From a virus: a stretch of 21,287 nt of DNA. The notes under the pieces are model-generated. The model did no database searches and was not told where the DNA came from. It saw only the letters and a program-made list of their open reading frames with translations. The DNA is taken from positions 1-21,287 of IMG/VR virus record IMGVR_UViG_3300007609_000105; one strand, given 5' to 3'. Below, one piece after another: positions 14,670-21,287 of this stretch. Both the position numbers and the translations under genes were made by a program. The first letter of the stretch is position 1. Each line of letters opens with the position of its first letter.

Positions 14670-14749
14670 TGTGGTATCAAATAGAAGTTGAAGCCGACAA
14701 GTGGGAAGAGCTACAAGAACTTCTTAATAATTTGGATAGTTCAAATTAA
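14669..14749 (+). CDS. 26-residue micro-ORF, possible small protein
   Basis: The ATG overlaps the preceding stop by one base (TAATG) and the frame encodes MWYQIEVEADKWEELQELLN plus six residues, an amphipathic acidic helix with two Trp. The start-stop overlap matches the style of other coupled genes in this window. Against it, the 3' third carries the next promoter (TTTG at 14731). Real but very small gene, or fortuitous frame; only conservation in relatives can decide. Confidence 0.45.
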   Translation: MWYQIEVEADKWEELQELLNNLDSSN

Positions 14750-14762
14750 TTTCGTATATTAC
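14731..14762 (+). promoter_or_regulatory. Bacteroidetes-type promoter, TTTGG-N19-TATATTAC
   Basis: TTTG 14731-14734 and TATATTAC 14755-14762 are separated by 20 bases, as in the other three sites. The expected transcript start falls at about 14766-14769, on or next to the GTG start codon of the polymerase at 14768, so that mRNA would be leaderless. Confidence 0.62.
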
Positions 14763-14767
14763 CCTTT

Positions 14768-15991
14768 GTGAAGATAGTAGATACAAACGAAAGATTACAT
14801 AAACGCATTTCTTCCTTGTCAAGTAAGGTGTTGGTGTTTCCCATTCTAACAAGTTTGGAGAAACACCCTCATCTTTCAAGGATATCGGGTATTATCATAT
14901 CAGATGGTGATACTGACCTCTTTGTGAATTATAACAACATAGATGCAAGTTGTGTAACTGACCCCATAGACTTCAGTTTGTTCGAAGAGGCATGTGTAGT
15001 GGGTTTAAAGGAGTTCTTACACCATTACGACTTCCTACCTAATATGTTCGACCTTGAGATGGAGTTATTCCATCAGGCACGAGATTTCGAGGTAGATGAG
15101 AAACCTATATATACAATCTTTAGAAGAAGGAAAGCACCTAAAGCAAATGACCTCATCCCAATTTGGAAACACTACGAACAATTCCAAGAGTGGAAATCTA
15201 TATGGTCCGATTTGACCCCAAGTAAGTTTAGTCAATTGTATCCAACTGGATTGCAGTGGTTGGAGAGTAGTGGGTTACATACTGATAATGGTATGGAATA
15301 CACCCAATACAATATGTTGACCACAACTTCACGACCATCCAATACCTTTGGTGGTGTGAACTATGCCGCCCTACCAAAAGATGGTGAGGTTCGTAAGAGG
15401 TTCATATCACGATTTGAAGGTGGTAAGTTGTATCAGTTAGATTTCGATGGGTATCACATTCGTTTGATTGGTAAATTGATAGGTGTAGATATACCATTGG
15501 ACATCAAAGCACATAAGTGGTTGGCAGACCAATATGGAGCAGACCTCAAAGATGCAAAAGCAATTACATTCCGACAATTATATGGTGGGGTACAAGATGA
15601 ATACAAACATATCCCATTCTTCAGTAAAACTGCTCAGTATATAGAGACATTGTGGGGTGAATTTACACGAAATGGTGAGGTTCATACACCACTATTGAAG
15701 AGAAAACTTACTTTTGATAAAGATTTAAACAAAAACAAGGTATTTAACTACATTCTTCAGTCCGTTGAGACCGAACGAAACATACTTATATTGGAGAAAC
15801 TATCTAAAATGATATCTTCTCGTAAGTCCTTACCCATCCTCTACACATATGACTCGATTTTATTTGATGTCCACCCCGAAGATGGCAATGAACTTATATT
15901 GGAAATAAAGAAAGTAATGGAGTCCGATGGGTTTCCAACGGATGTAGAAATTGGTGATAATTATAAAGATATGGTTAAGGTCGAATTATAG
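14768..15991 (+). CDS. Compact family A-like DNA polymerase (palm/fingers domain, no recognisable exonuclease)
   Basis: A 407-residue protein. Family A polymerase motifs are visible in order. TTTSRPSNTFGGVNYAALPK, then GEVRKRF (about 185-212), matches the TATGRLSS...R.AF region. Motif A is LDFDGYHIR (224-232), with catalytic Asp225. Motif B is KAITFRQLYGG (264-274), with Lys264, Phe268 and Tyr272. NYILQSVETERN (327-338) equals the VQGTAAD helix. Motif C is LYTYDSILFDV (359-369), with Asp362. Both metal-binding Asp are kept. His230 stands where Taq has Glu615 (steric gate), and motif C reads YDS instead of HDE. Residues 1-150 hold no clear exonuclease motifs. T4 itself uses a family B polymerase. 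The GTG start has no ribosome binding site. It could be the replicase or a specialised gap-filling enzyme. Confidence 0.82.
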   Translation: MKIVDTNERLHKRISSLSSKVLVFPILTSLEKHPHLSRISGIIISDGDTDLFVNYNNIDASCVTDPIDFSLFEEACVVGLKEFLHHYDFLPNMFDLEMELFHQARDFEVDEKPIYTIFRRRKAPKANDLIPIWKHYEQFQEWKSIWSDLTPSKFSQLYPTGLQWLESSGLHTDNGMEYTQYNMLTTTSRPSNTFGGVNYAALPKDGEVRKRFISRFEGGKLYQLDFDGYHIRLIGKLIGVDIPLDIKAHKWLADQYGADLKDAKAITFRQLYGGVQDEYKHIPFFSKTAQYIETLWGEFTRNGEVHTPLLKRKLTFDKDLNKNKVFNYILQSVETERNILILEKLSKMISSRKSLPILYTYDSILFDVHPEDGNELILEIKKVMESDGFPTDVEIGDNYKDMVKVEL

Positions 15992-15992
15992 A

Positions 15993-16000
15993 TATTTATG
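15993..16000 (+). promoter_or_regulatory. TATTTATG match at the start of the 619-residue gene, doubtful promoter
   Basis: It overlaps the ATG at 15998, so a transcript from it would start inside the gene. It may be chance, or the gene may begin further downstream than annotated. Confidence 0.2.
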
Positions 16001-17857
16001 GTTATGAAGAAACTTATCAATTACATAGCACAACAAGTGTGGAACGAAGTGGGTGTAACTCTAAACGAGGGTATCACCAACGAAGAGTCGTTGAAAGCTA
16101 CTTATAAGGTAGTTTCAGAAATCATAGGTGAAGAACTCGCTGAACAACTCATTGTAAACTTATTGGAAGCTAAGGGTGATGATAAAATTGACCCCGATAC
16201 TGAGGTATCTTATAAGAATAAGGATGGTGAAAAGAAAACCACTACTTATAAGACAGCAATCTCATCAGACAAAGATTCACCACAATACAAAGCCGCAGAG
16301 GAACTTCGTAAAAATGGTGGTAATGATAAAGGTGAAGATGAAAAAGCTAAGCAAATGGAAAAAGACCCCGGATTCAAAACGGACTTAGAACGTGATGCTG
16401 AGGCTAAATCGAAACAAACTGCATCAGCTGAGTTTGACATAAAAACTGCTAACAAGTCTGAACTTGTAAATAAAGACCACGAAACTACTGATAAGCAATT
16501 AATGATGACTAAGAAAGAAGCGGCAGCACAAGCTAAACAAAAAGGACTAAAAGGTGTTGGTGCTGGTACTCCTGAATCAAGAGCTGGTGAGGCTATGGTT
16601 CACAAAGGTCTACGTTTGATGCAGAGTGGTAAGTCTACTGAGGAAATTACGGAATATTTCAATAGTATTGTTAATTCGAAAGACCATATACTGAATAGTA
16701 GTAGTGGTAAGAAGTGGGTAAAGTCAGCAGTAGCAACTCTTAGTAAGTTAAATGAGACTATCGGTTCTGAGAATATAGACACTGTTTCTTGGGATACGCC
16801 TGAAGGTAGAACTGCTATTGGAGTTGACCCTAATTTAGAAACATCATCAGATATGTTCGTGAGAACTAAAGATGGTAGAAACGTTGGTATCTCTCTAAAG
16901 AAAGATGGTGCTGTATTCTTAAATAATGGTGGTTGGGCAAAACAATCTGAACTACTACTTAATGGATTGCAAGATAGTATGCCTGAGGAAGACCATAAGA
17001 GGTTATCCGAAGCTATGTCGATTGATGCATATAAGAAGGATTTAGAAGATAGATTTAAATATGCAACTAATACCGTGGGTGTTGATGAAATTAAAGAATC
17101 ATTTAAAAAGTTGTTAGATAATCCTGATGACCAAAAGCAATTCCGAGGTTCAAGTCGTGATGCTTATTTTAAAATTCTAAGTAATCCAGAAGCACTCTTG
17201 AATAGAATCGAATTAGGTACAGCAACTGGTAATGACCAAAAGGCATATTCTAAACTATTACAAACATACCACGAGGATGAGTATAAACATTTGAGAGAGT
17301 CTGACAATGGATTAACTCAGAGAGCGTTTGATGCTATTAACGCATCTGAGGGTGCTAAACGTGGTATGAAAGCTCATATTATAAAGTCGATGCATATAAG
17401 TGAGACATTGGGATTAAATTCATCTATAAAAGCTGGTGGTGTTGATGAGTTTATGACTACATATGGTATTGACCCTGATGGTGCTGTTTTAAATGAAGGT
17501 ACTCTTATTACTTTGTTTGGTAAGAGATTTAAGAATACCTTGGATGAGGGGCTGAATGAAGTCCGTAGTGGTAATATGTCAAAAGAAGACTTAGATAACG
17601 TTATTCAAGATTCGATTGAGATTGATTATGACTCCGGCCAAATTCTATTCAAACACGAAAACAATAAAAAGTACCCATTGTTCTTTATGCAAGGTAGAAC
17701 TCGTGGTATAGGGTCATCTCCTATTATGGAAATGGCACAAACCCCATTTATGGCTCACGCACTGAAGCAAGGTACATTTAATACCGATGAGTGGGATGCA
17801 AAAGCACTAAAACGTTTTGAATCTGACATCATTGATATGGAAGACCAAAAAAAGTAA
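15998..17857 (+). CDS. Large protein with possible PD-(D/E)XK-like nuclease core, unknown role
   Basis: A 619-residue protein with an alternative start two codons later (ATG 16004). Residues 1-60 are helical; 60-180 are Lys/Glu/Asp-rich and low-complexity, probably a flexible linker. Residues 189-320 look like a restriction-endonuclease-type fold: a helix with GTPESRAGEAM (Glu198), later WDTPEGR, then SSDMFVRTKDGRNVGISLKK with Asp285 and Ser299-x-Lys301 in the D-x(n)-(E/S)xK spacing, and AVFLNNGGW. The C-terminal half is helical with a conserved-looking FMQGRTRGIG segment. The nuclease idea is pattern-based inference, and Ser in place of the usual Glu would need explaining. It lies between the polymerase and small late-looking genes; a packaged or DNA-processing protein is plausible. 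Confidence 0.6.
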   Translation: MVMKKLINYIAQQVWNEVGVTLNEGITNEESLKATYKVVSEIIGEELAEQLIVNLLEAKGDDKIDPDTEVSYKNKDGEKKTTTYKTAISSDKDSPQYKAAEELRKNGGNDKGEDEKAKQMEKDPGFKTDLERDAEAKSKQTASAEFDIKTANKSELVNKDHETTDKQLMMTKKEAAAQAKQKGLKGVGAGTPESRAGEAMVHKGLRLMQSGKSTEEITEYFNSIVNSKDHILNSSSGKKWVKSAVATLSKLNETIGSENIDTVSWDTPEGRTAIGVDPNLETSSDMFVRTKDGRNVGISLKKDGAVFLNNGGWAKQSELLLNGLQDSMPEEDHKRLSEAMSIDAYKKDLEDRFKYATNTVGVDEIKESFKKLLDNPDDQKQFRGSSRDAYFKILSNPEALLNRIELGTATGNDQKAYSKLLQTYHEDEYKHLRESDNGLTQRAFDAINASEGAKRGMKAHIIKSMHISETLGLNSSIKAGGVDEFMTTYGIDPDGAVLNEGTLITLFGKRFKNTLDEGLNEVRSGNMSKEDLDNVIQDSIEIDYDSGQILFKHENNKKYPLFFMQGRTRGIGSSPIMEMAQTPFMAHALKQGTFNTDEWDAKALKRFESDIIDMEDQKK

Positions 17858-17870
17858 TTGGAGATAATGA

Positions 17871-18257
17871 GTGAGAACGCAGTTATTATGTACGTTCACC
17901 AACGAAGGTGAATTTGAAAATATAGTAGATACAATATTGAAGACCTTTGAGTTATTCAGTCGCAAGATATTTGTATTGAAGTTACAACCATCAAATGAGT
18001 TGGTAGTTAGTTATAACATCATACCTAACTCATCATCGTTCTTACCGTCTACCATTATGGTACATAGAAAGAAAGAGTCCAACACGATGTATACAATCAA
18101 TGCTTTGAATAGATTGATTACTACTGAGAATGGTGGAATATTAGATAAATCATTCCAAGTGGATTGGCAGAAATATAGAAATTCAGTTATATTAACCGAT
18201 GGGGATGGGTATAAGGTAATGAAGACAAGTTTGTTCCGAATTATCGATGTGAATTAA
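17871..18257 (+). CDS. Conserved-looking hypothetical protein, GTG start
   Basis: A 128-residue alpha/beta protein: RTQLLCTFTNEGEFENIVDT (2-21), a helix, IFVLKLQPSNELVVSYNI, then a basic strand TIMVHRKKESNTMYTINALN and a C-terminal FQVDWQKYRNSVILTDGDGY. GTG 17871 is chosen because GGAG at 17860-17863 is seven bases upstream; the nearby ATG 17867 gives a 15-codon dead frame. No named family is recognised, though the opening pattern seems familiar from hypothetical proteins of marine T4-like phages. It follows the 619-residue gene by 13 bases, so they are probably co-transcribed. Confidence 0.78.
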   Translation: MRTQLLCTFTNEGEFENIVDTILKTFELFSRKIFVLKLQPSNELVVSYNIIPNSSSFLPSTIMVHRKKESNTMYTINALNRLITTENGGILDKSFQVDWQKYRNSVILTDGDGYKVMKTSLFRIIDVN

Positions 18258-18275
18258 AAAATAAAACAAGTTATA

Positions 18276-18932
18276 ATGAGTCAAAATAGTTTACGTTTCA
18301 ATCCTCCAAAAGAATGGTTGGGTCAATGCAACCATAACATTCATTTTTTTGGACTAATGGACCTTATACGTGATGTTAAAACCAAGTTTGATATTGATGA
18401 TAGTAATCAATATGGGTCTGGTCCTAATGAAAATCAACACATATATCGAAAACCCCGTAGGATGATAGAAATTGGGTCTTATAAAGGTGAGTCCACTTTG
18501 ATGTTTGCTGCATCTGGATTATTTGATGAGATACATTGTATAGACCCACATTCTGGATTTGAAGAAGCAAACGAAATACTTGGGCAAAATTGGGAAGACA
18601 TTCATAACGAATTCAATCGTAATACAAGTATGTTTTCTAATATGGTTTACCACCACAGAGATTATAGTTACAATATATCAGATAGATTTGGTGGCCAAGA
18701 GTTTGATTTTATTTACATAGATGGGTCACACGAGTATGATGATGTATTTAGGGATATCTCAATGTATTCATCAAAAACAAATTTGATTATAGCAGGGCAT
18801 GATTACCAATCTGGAAATGGCCATCCAGGTGTATCTCAGGCAGTAAATGAGATTCTCGGCACCCCATACAAGGTATACCAAGATGGGTCTTGGATGGTAT
18901 TCAAAAAACGAGGTAAATATTACACGTTATAA
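18276..18932 (+). CDS. Class I SAM-dependent methyltransferase
   Basis: A 218-residue protein with the class I methyltransferase signature: motif I EIGSYKGEST (65-74), binding the SAM methionine moiety; acidic end of strand 2 IDPHSG (89-94); motif FIYIDGSHEY (145-154); and IIAGHDY (171-177). The order and the D-G-S-H-x-Y / G-H-D-Y pairs resemble the Methyltransf_24-type enzymes that act on small molecules or sugars, not DNA-base methylases (no NPPY or PC motif). The substrate is unknown; glycan or lipid modification of the host surface is one option. It is translated from an A-rich leader without Shine-Dalgarno, 18 bases after the previous stop. It appears to be an accessory gene between structural-type and replication genes. 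Confidence 0.85.
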   Translation: MSQNSLRFNPPKEWLGQCNHNIHFFGLMDLIRDVKTKFDIDDSNQYGSGPNENQHIYRKPRRMIEIGSYKGESTLMFAASGLFDEIHCIDPHSGFEEANEILGQNWEDIHNEFNRNTSMFSNMVYHHRDYSYNISDRFGGQEFDFIYIDGSHEYDDVFRDISMYSSKTNLIIAGHDYQSGNGHPGVSQAVNEILGTPYKVYQDGSWMVFKKRGKYYTL

Positions 18933-18944
18933 AGTGTTGGTACA

Positions 18945-18954
18945 TATTTATATA
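18945..18954 (+). promoter_or_regulatory. Putative late-promoter motif TATTTATATA upstream of gp32
   Basis: It is identical to the ten-base motif at 1340-1349. It lies in the 142-base gap before gp32, 130 bases upstream of its ATG and upstream of a separate host-type promoter. It would allow late transcription of the recombination genes. Confidence 0.45.
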
Positions 18955-19004
18955 CACGTAGTTTGACTGCAAAAATAAAAAATAAAAAAATATTTAAGAA
19001 TACA

Positions 19005-19036
19005 TTTGGAGTTGTCACCCAAATGTTGTATATTAG
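19005..19036 (+). promoter_or_regulatory. Bacteroidetes-type promoter, TTTGG-N19-TATATTAG, for gp32-uvsX
   Basis: TTTG 19005-19008 and TATATTAG 19029-19036 have the 20-base spacer. An A/T-rich tract (18970-18998) lies immediately upstream and could act as an UP element. The predicted leader is about 30 bases and ends in AAAAAGGAAC before the ATG at 19075. Confidence 0.68.
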
Positions 19037-19074
19037 TGACATAGTTAACAATTAATAATTAAAAAGGAACAATT

Positions 19075-19836
19075 ATGGCTATTGATTTAGACGCAATCCG
19101 CAACCGTTTGAACACGCTTCAAACAAAAGTAACAAAGACTGATAATCTTTGGAAACCACAACCAGGTAAACAACAAATTCGTATTTTACCTTACGTTCAC
19201 AACACTTCAAATCCGTTTATCGAACTTTACTTCCACTTTGGATTTGGTGGTAAGAACATCATTTCACCATCTTCATTTGGTGAAGCAGACCCATTATTAG
19301 AATTTGCTGAGAAGTTGAAAGCAACTGGAAATCGTGAAGATTACCAATTGTCTCGTAAACTAACTCCTAAGATGAGAACATACGTACCAGTATTGGTTCG
19401 TGGTGAAGAGTCTGAAGGTGTGAAGTTTTGGGGATTTGGTAAAAACGTTTACCAAGAACTATTAGGATTCTTCGCAGACCCAGATTATGGTGATTTAACT
19501 GACCCAGTAAATGGTCGTGATGTAACAGTAGAATTCAAAACTGCTGCTGAGTTGGGTAAATCTTATCCTGAGACTTACATACGTGTTAAACCAAACACAA
19601 CTCCAATCTCAGAAGATTCTAACATTCTTACCGCAGTTAAAGACCAAATTGAACTTCCAGGTATGTTCAAGAAAGTAACATACGAAGAAATGGAAGGTAT
19701 GTTGAAAGAGTGGTTGGAAACTGGTGAGGTATCAGACCAAAAAGAACAACCAGTTGCTGAGACATCTCAACCAACTCAGGCAACTTCTCCTGCATCTAAC
19801 GTAAAGGATGCATTCGATGACCTATTTAACGACTAA
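19075..19836 (+). CDS. gp32: Single-stranded DNA-binding protein, gp32-like, without zinc-binding cysteines
   Basis: A 253-residue protein. The N-terminus LDAIRNRLNTLQTKV is a gp32-type basic helix used for cooperative self-association. The OB-fold core includes KQQIRILPYVHNTSNPFIEL, FHFGFGGKNIISPSSFGEAD, VKFWGFGKNVYQELLGFFAD and NGRDVTVEF. The tail DAFDDLFND (245-253) is the acidic phenylalanine-containing end that recruits replication partners, after a Pro/Thr/Gln linker. T4 gp32 holds zinc through one His and three Cys; this protein has no cysteine at all, and the place expected for the finger reads ISPSSFGEADPLLEF. It therefore appears to have lost the metal site. It is five bases upstream of uvsX, with AAGGAAC before its ATG. 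Confidence 0.9.
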   Translation: MAIDLDAIRNRLNTLQTKVTKTDNLWKPQPGKQQIRILPYVHNTSNPFIELYFHFGFGGKNIISPSSFGEADPLLEFAEKLKATGNREDYQLSRKLTPKMRTYVPVLVRGEESEGVKFWGFGKNVYQELLGFFADPDYGDLTDPVNGRDVTVEFKTAAELGKSYPETYIRVKPNTTPISEDSNILTAVKDQIELPGMFKKVTYEEMEGMLKEWLETGEVSDQKEQPVAETSQPTQATSPASNVKDAFDDLFND

Positions 19837-19841
19837 TTAGT

Positions 19842-20975
19842 ATGGCTAAGAAGAAGAAGGAAAGTTCTCGTGATGAGCTATCTTCTATCCTCGCTGACAA
19901 CCTAAACAAGAAGTTTAAGTCCGCCCACAAGGTGGCTTACTTCTTGGATGGGGAGGAGACAACCCCAACCGACTTAGATGAGTGGGTATCAACGGGGTCT
20001 CCTATGTTAGACTTGGCAATTTCAAATAGACCAAATGGTGGATTACCAGTGGGTCGTATTACTGAGATTACAGGTTTGGAAGGAAGTGGTAAATCACTAC
20101 TCGCAGCTCACTCAATCGCAGACACTCAGAAGAAGGGTGGTCTTGGAGTCTATATCGACACCGAGAACGCAATGAATCAAGAGTTCTTAGAAGCAATTGG
20201 TGTGGATGTAAACAAGATGTTGTATGTTCCATTAGAGACTGTGGAAGACATCTTTGAAGCAATTGATTCAATCATTGAATCAGTCCGTTCTTCTGACAAA
20301 AAGAAGTTGGTTACAATCGTAGTAGACTCCGTTGCAGGTGCATCTACTAAAGTCGAGATTTCGGCTGATTATGACCAAGCAGGTTACGCAACTCAAAAAG
20401 CCATCATTATCTCGAAGGCAATGAGAAAGGTAACTAACCTTATTGGAAGAGAACGAATTTCACTAATCTTTACAAATCAATTGAGAACACGTTTAGGTGT
20501 ATCATTTGGTGACCCTTGGACTACGAGTGGTGGTAAGGCAATTGCATTCCACTCATCTTGTAGATTGAGATTGAAACAAATGGGTCAGTTGAAGTCAAAG
20601 GTTGGTGGTGTTGACCAAGTTGTGGGTATTAAGACCCGTGCTCAAGTCATCAAGAATCGAATGGGCCCACCATTACGTTCGGTAGATTATGATATCTACT
20701 TTGATAGTGGTATCGACAACTATGGTTCGTGGTTACAAATGATGAAGAGTTACAAGTTGGTAGGACAAAGTGGTGCTTGGTACACTTATGTAGATAAAGA
20801 GACTGGTGAAGAAATCAAATTCCAAGCCAAGAACTTTGAAGAGTTGTTGGAAGAGAGACCTGAAATGAAGGAGTCAATCTACAACCAAATTTGTGATGCA
20901 TATATTATGTCTTACAAACAATCAAGTGCAGAAGCAAACATAGATAACGTAGAAGTAGCAGATTTCGATGAATAA
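19842..20975 (+). CDS. uvsX: UvsX/RecA-type recombinase
   Basis: A 377-residue recombinase that forms filaments on single-stranded DNA and drives strand exchange for recombination-dependent replication. Walker A is GLEGSGKS (78-85), the catalytic-Glu strand is VYIDTENA (103-110), and Walker B is LVTIVVDS (156-163). GRERISLIFTNQLRTRLGVS and TTSGGKAIAFHSSCRLRLK form the L1/L2 DNA-binding side and the partner sensor region. The C-terminus is acidic and ends NVEVADFDE. The GSGKS P-loop is closer to RecA-type than to the unusual P-loop of T4 UvsX. The first residues are Lys-rich. It is co-transcribed with gp32 (five-base gap), and its stop overlaps the start of the next gene. Confidence 0.92.
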   Translation: MAKKKKESSRDELSSILADNLNKKFKSAHKVAYFLDGEETTPTDLDEWVSTGSPMLDLAISNRPNGGLPVGRITEITGLEGSGKSLLAAHSIADTQKKGGLGVYIDTENAMNQEFLEAIGVDVNKMLYVPLETVEDIFEAIDSIIESVRSSDKKKLVTIVVDSVAGASTKVEISADYDQAGYATQKAIIISKAMRKVTNLIGRERISLIFTNQLRTRLGVSFGDPWTTSGGKAIAFHSSCRLRLKQMGQLKSKVGGVDQVVGIKTRAQVIKNRMGPPLRSVDYDIYFDSGIDNYGSWLQMMKSYKLVGQSGAWYTYVDKETGEEIKFQAKNFEELLEERPEMKESIYNQICDAYIMSYKQSSAEANIDNVEVADFDE

Positions 20976-21287
20976 TAGATACGCAGAACTCCTCAAAGAA
21001 GTGAGTCAAGAACACAAGGTGAAGAAGGATGAACACCTAAATGATAGAGTACTCATCATAGATGGTCTCAATCAGTTTATTAGGGTATTTGGGGCAGTCC
21101 CTGCGTTGAATGATGATGGTGAACATTGTGGTGGTGTGACAGGATTTCTCTTGTCCACCGCCGCTACCATCAGAAGATTGAAACCTACACGAGTTGTTAT
21201 CGTGTTTGATGGTAAGGGTGGGTCAAATCGTAGAAAGTCAGTTTATAAAGGTTATAAGGAAGGTCGTACTGGTCTAACTAAAATCAA
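20968..21287 (+). CDS. 5'-3' exonuclease / flap endonuclease (T4 RNase H-like), 3' partial
   Basis: The ATG lies inside the end of uvsX (eight-base overlap, different frame), and the frame runs off the window after about 106 residues. VLIIDGLNQFIRVFGAVPAL (29-48) carries the first metal-binding Asp of the FEN/5'-3' exonuclease fold. Then come GGVTGFLLSTAATIRRLKPT, and VVIVFDGKGGSNRRKSVYKG followed by YKEGR, which is the second catalytic Asp with the basic R-R-x-x-Y-x-x-Y-K-x-x-R block typical of the family. In T4 the equivalent is rnh, which removes RNA primers with help from gp32; the gp32-uvsX neighbourhood fits. Catalytic residues of the C-terminal half lie beyond the window. Confidence 0.85.
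   Translation, partial: MNNRYAELLKEVSQEHKVKKDEHLNDRVLIIDGLNQFIRVFGAVPALNDDGEHCGGVTGFLLSTAATIRRLKPTRVVIVFDGKGGSNRRKSVYKGYKEGRTGLTKI

Noticed and set aside
17867-17911. ATG at 17867 as the start of the gene after the 619-residue protein
   Set aside because: The frame stops after about 15 codons, and GGAG is too close to this ATG; the GTG at 17871 has better spacing and opens the 128-residue frame.

Overview
This is a contiguous piece of a T4-like (contractile-tailed, myovirus-type) phage genome. Every convincing gene is on the + strand, genes are tightly packed, and base composition is AT-rich. The T4-like assignment rests on a recognisable gp15 tail-completion protein, tail sheath (gp18), tail tube (gp19), a gp26-like protein, a LysM-like gp53-type protein, a gp32-type single-strand binding protein and a UvsX-type recombinase. 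The host is probably a member of the Bacteroidetes. This is inference: four intergenic sites share TTTGG followed by TATATT at an identical spacing, close to the Bacteroidetes TTTG/TAnnTTTG promoter, and several genes have A-rich leaders without a Shine-Dalgarno sequence.

Layout. Positions 1-4.6 kb hold the neck-to-tube genes: a probable neck protein cut by the window edge, gp15, a small coiled-coil protein, the sheath and the tube. Positions 4.6-5.0 kb hold a small unknown gene enclosed by two terminators with the same stem, like a moron cassette. Positions 5.0-8.6 kb hold the gp26-like gene, a start-less reading frame that appears to be reached by ribosomal frameshifting on a run of seven T, a small basic protein and the tape measure. 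Positions 8.6-13.7 kb hold baseplate and hub genes, including an 819-residue protein with ten perfectly spaced 15-residue repeats. From 13.7 kb the replication/accessory side begins: small hypothetical genes, a compact stand-alone family A-like DNA polymerase, a 619-residue protein with a possible PD-(D/E)XK-like core, a small unknown gene, a class I methyltransferase, gp32, uvsX and the start of a 5'-3' exonuclease (T4 rnh-like).

Regulation can partly be read from the sequence. A TATTTAT motif (one site is TACTTAT) lies 24-45 bases before the starts of structural genes and twice directly follows a terminator, so it looks like the phage late promoter. The TTTGG-N19-TATATT element lies upstream of the replication-side genes and looks like the promoter read by host-type RNA polymerase. 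The gp32 leader carries both. The most interesting points are the putative +1/-2 frameshift tail-assembly chaperone, the two-promoter code, the minimal family A polymerase with a changed steric-gate position and a probably leaderless GTG start, the cysteine-free gp32, and the repeat-bearing baseplate protein.
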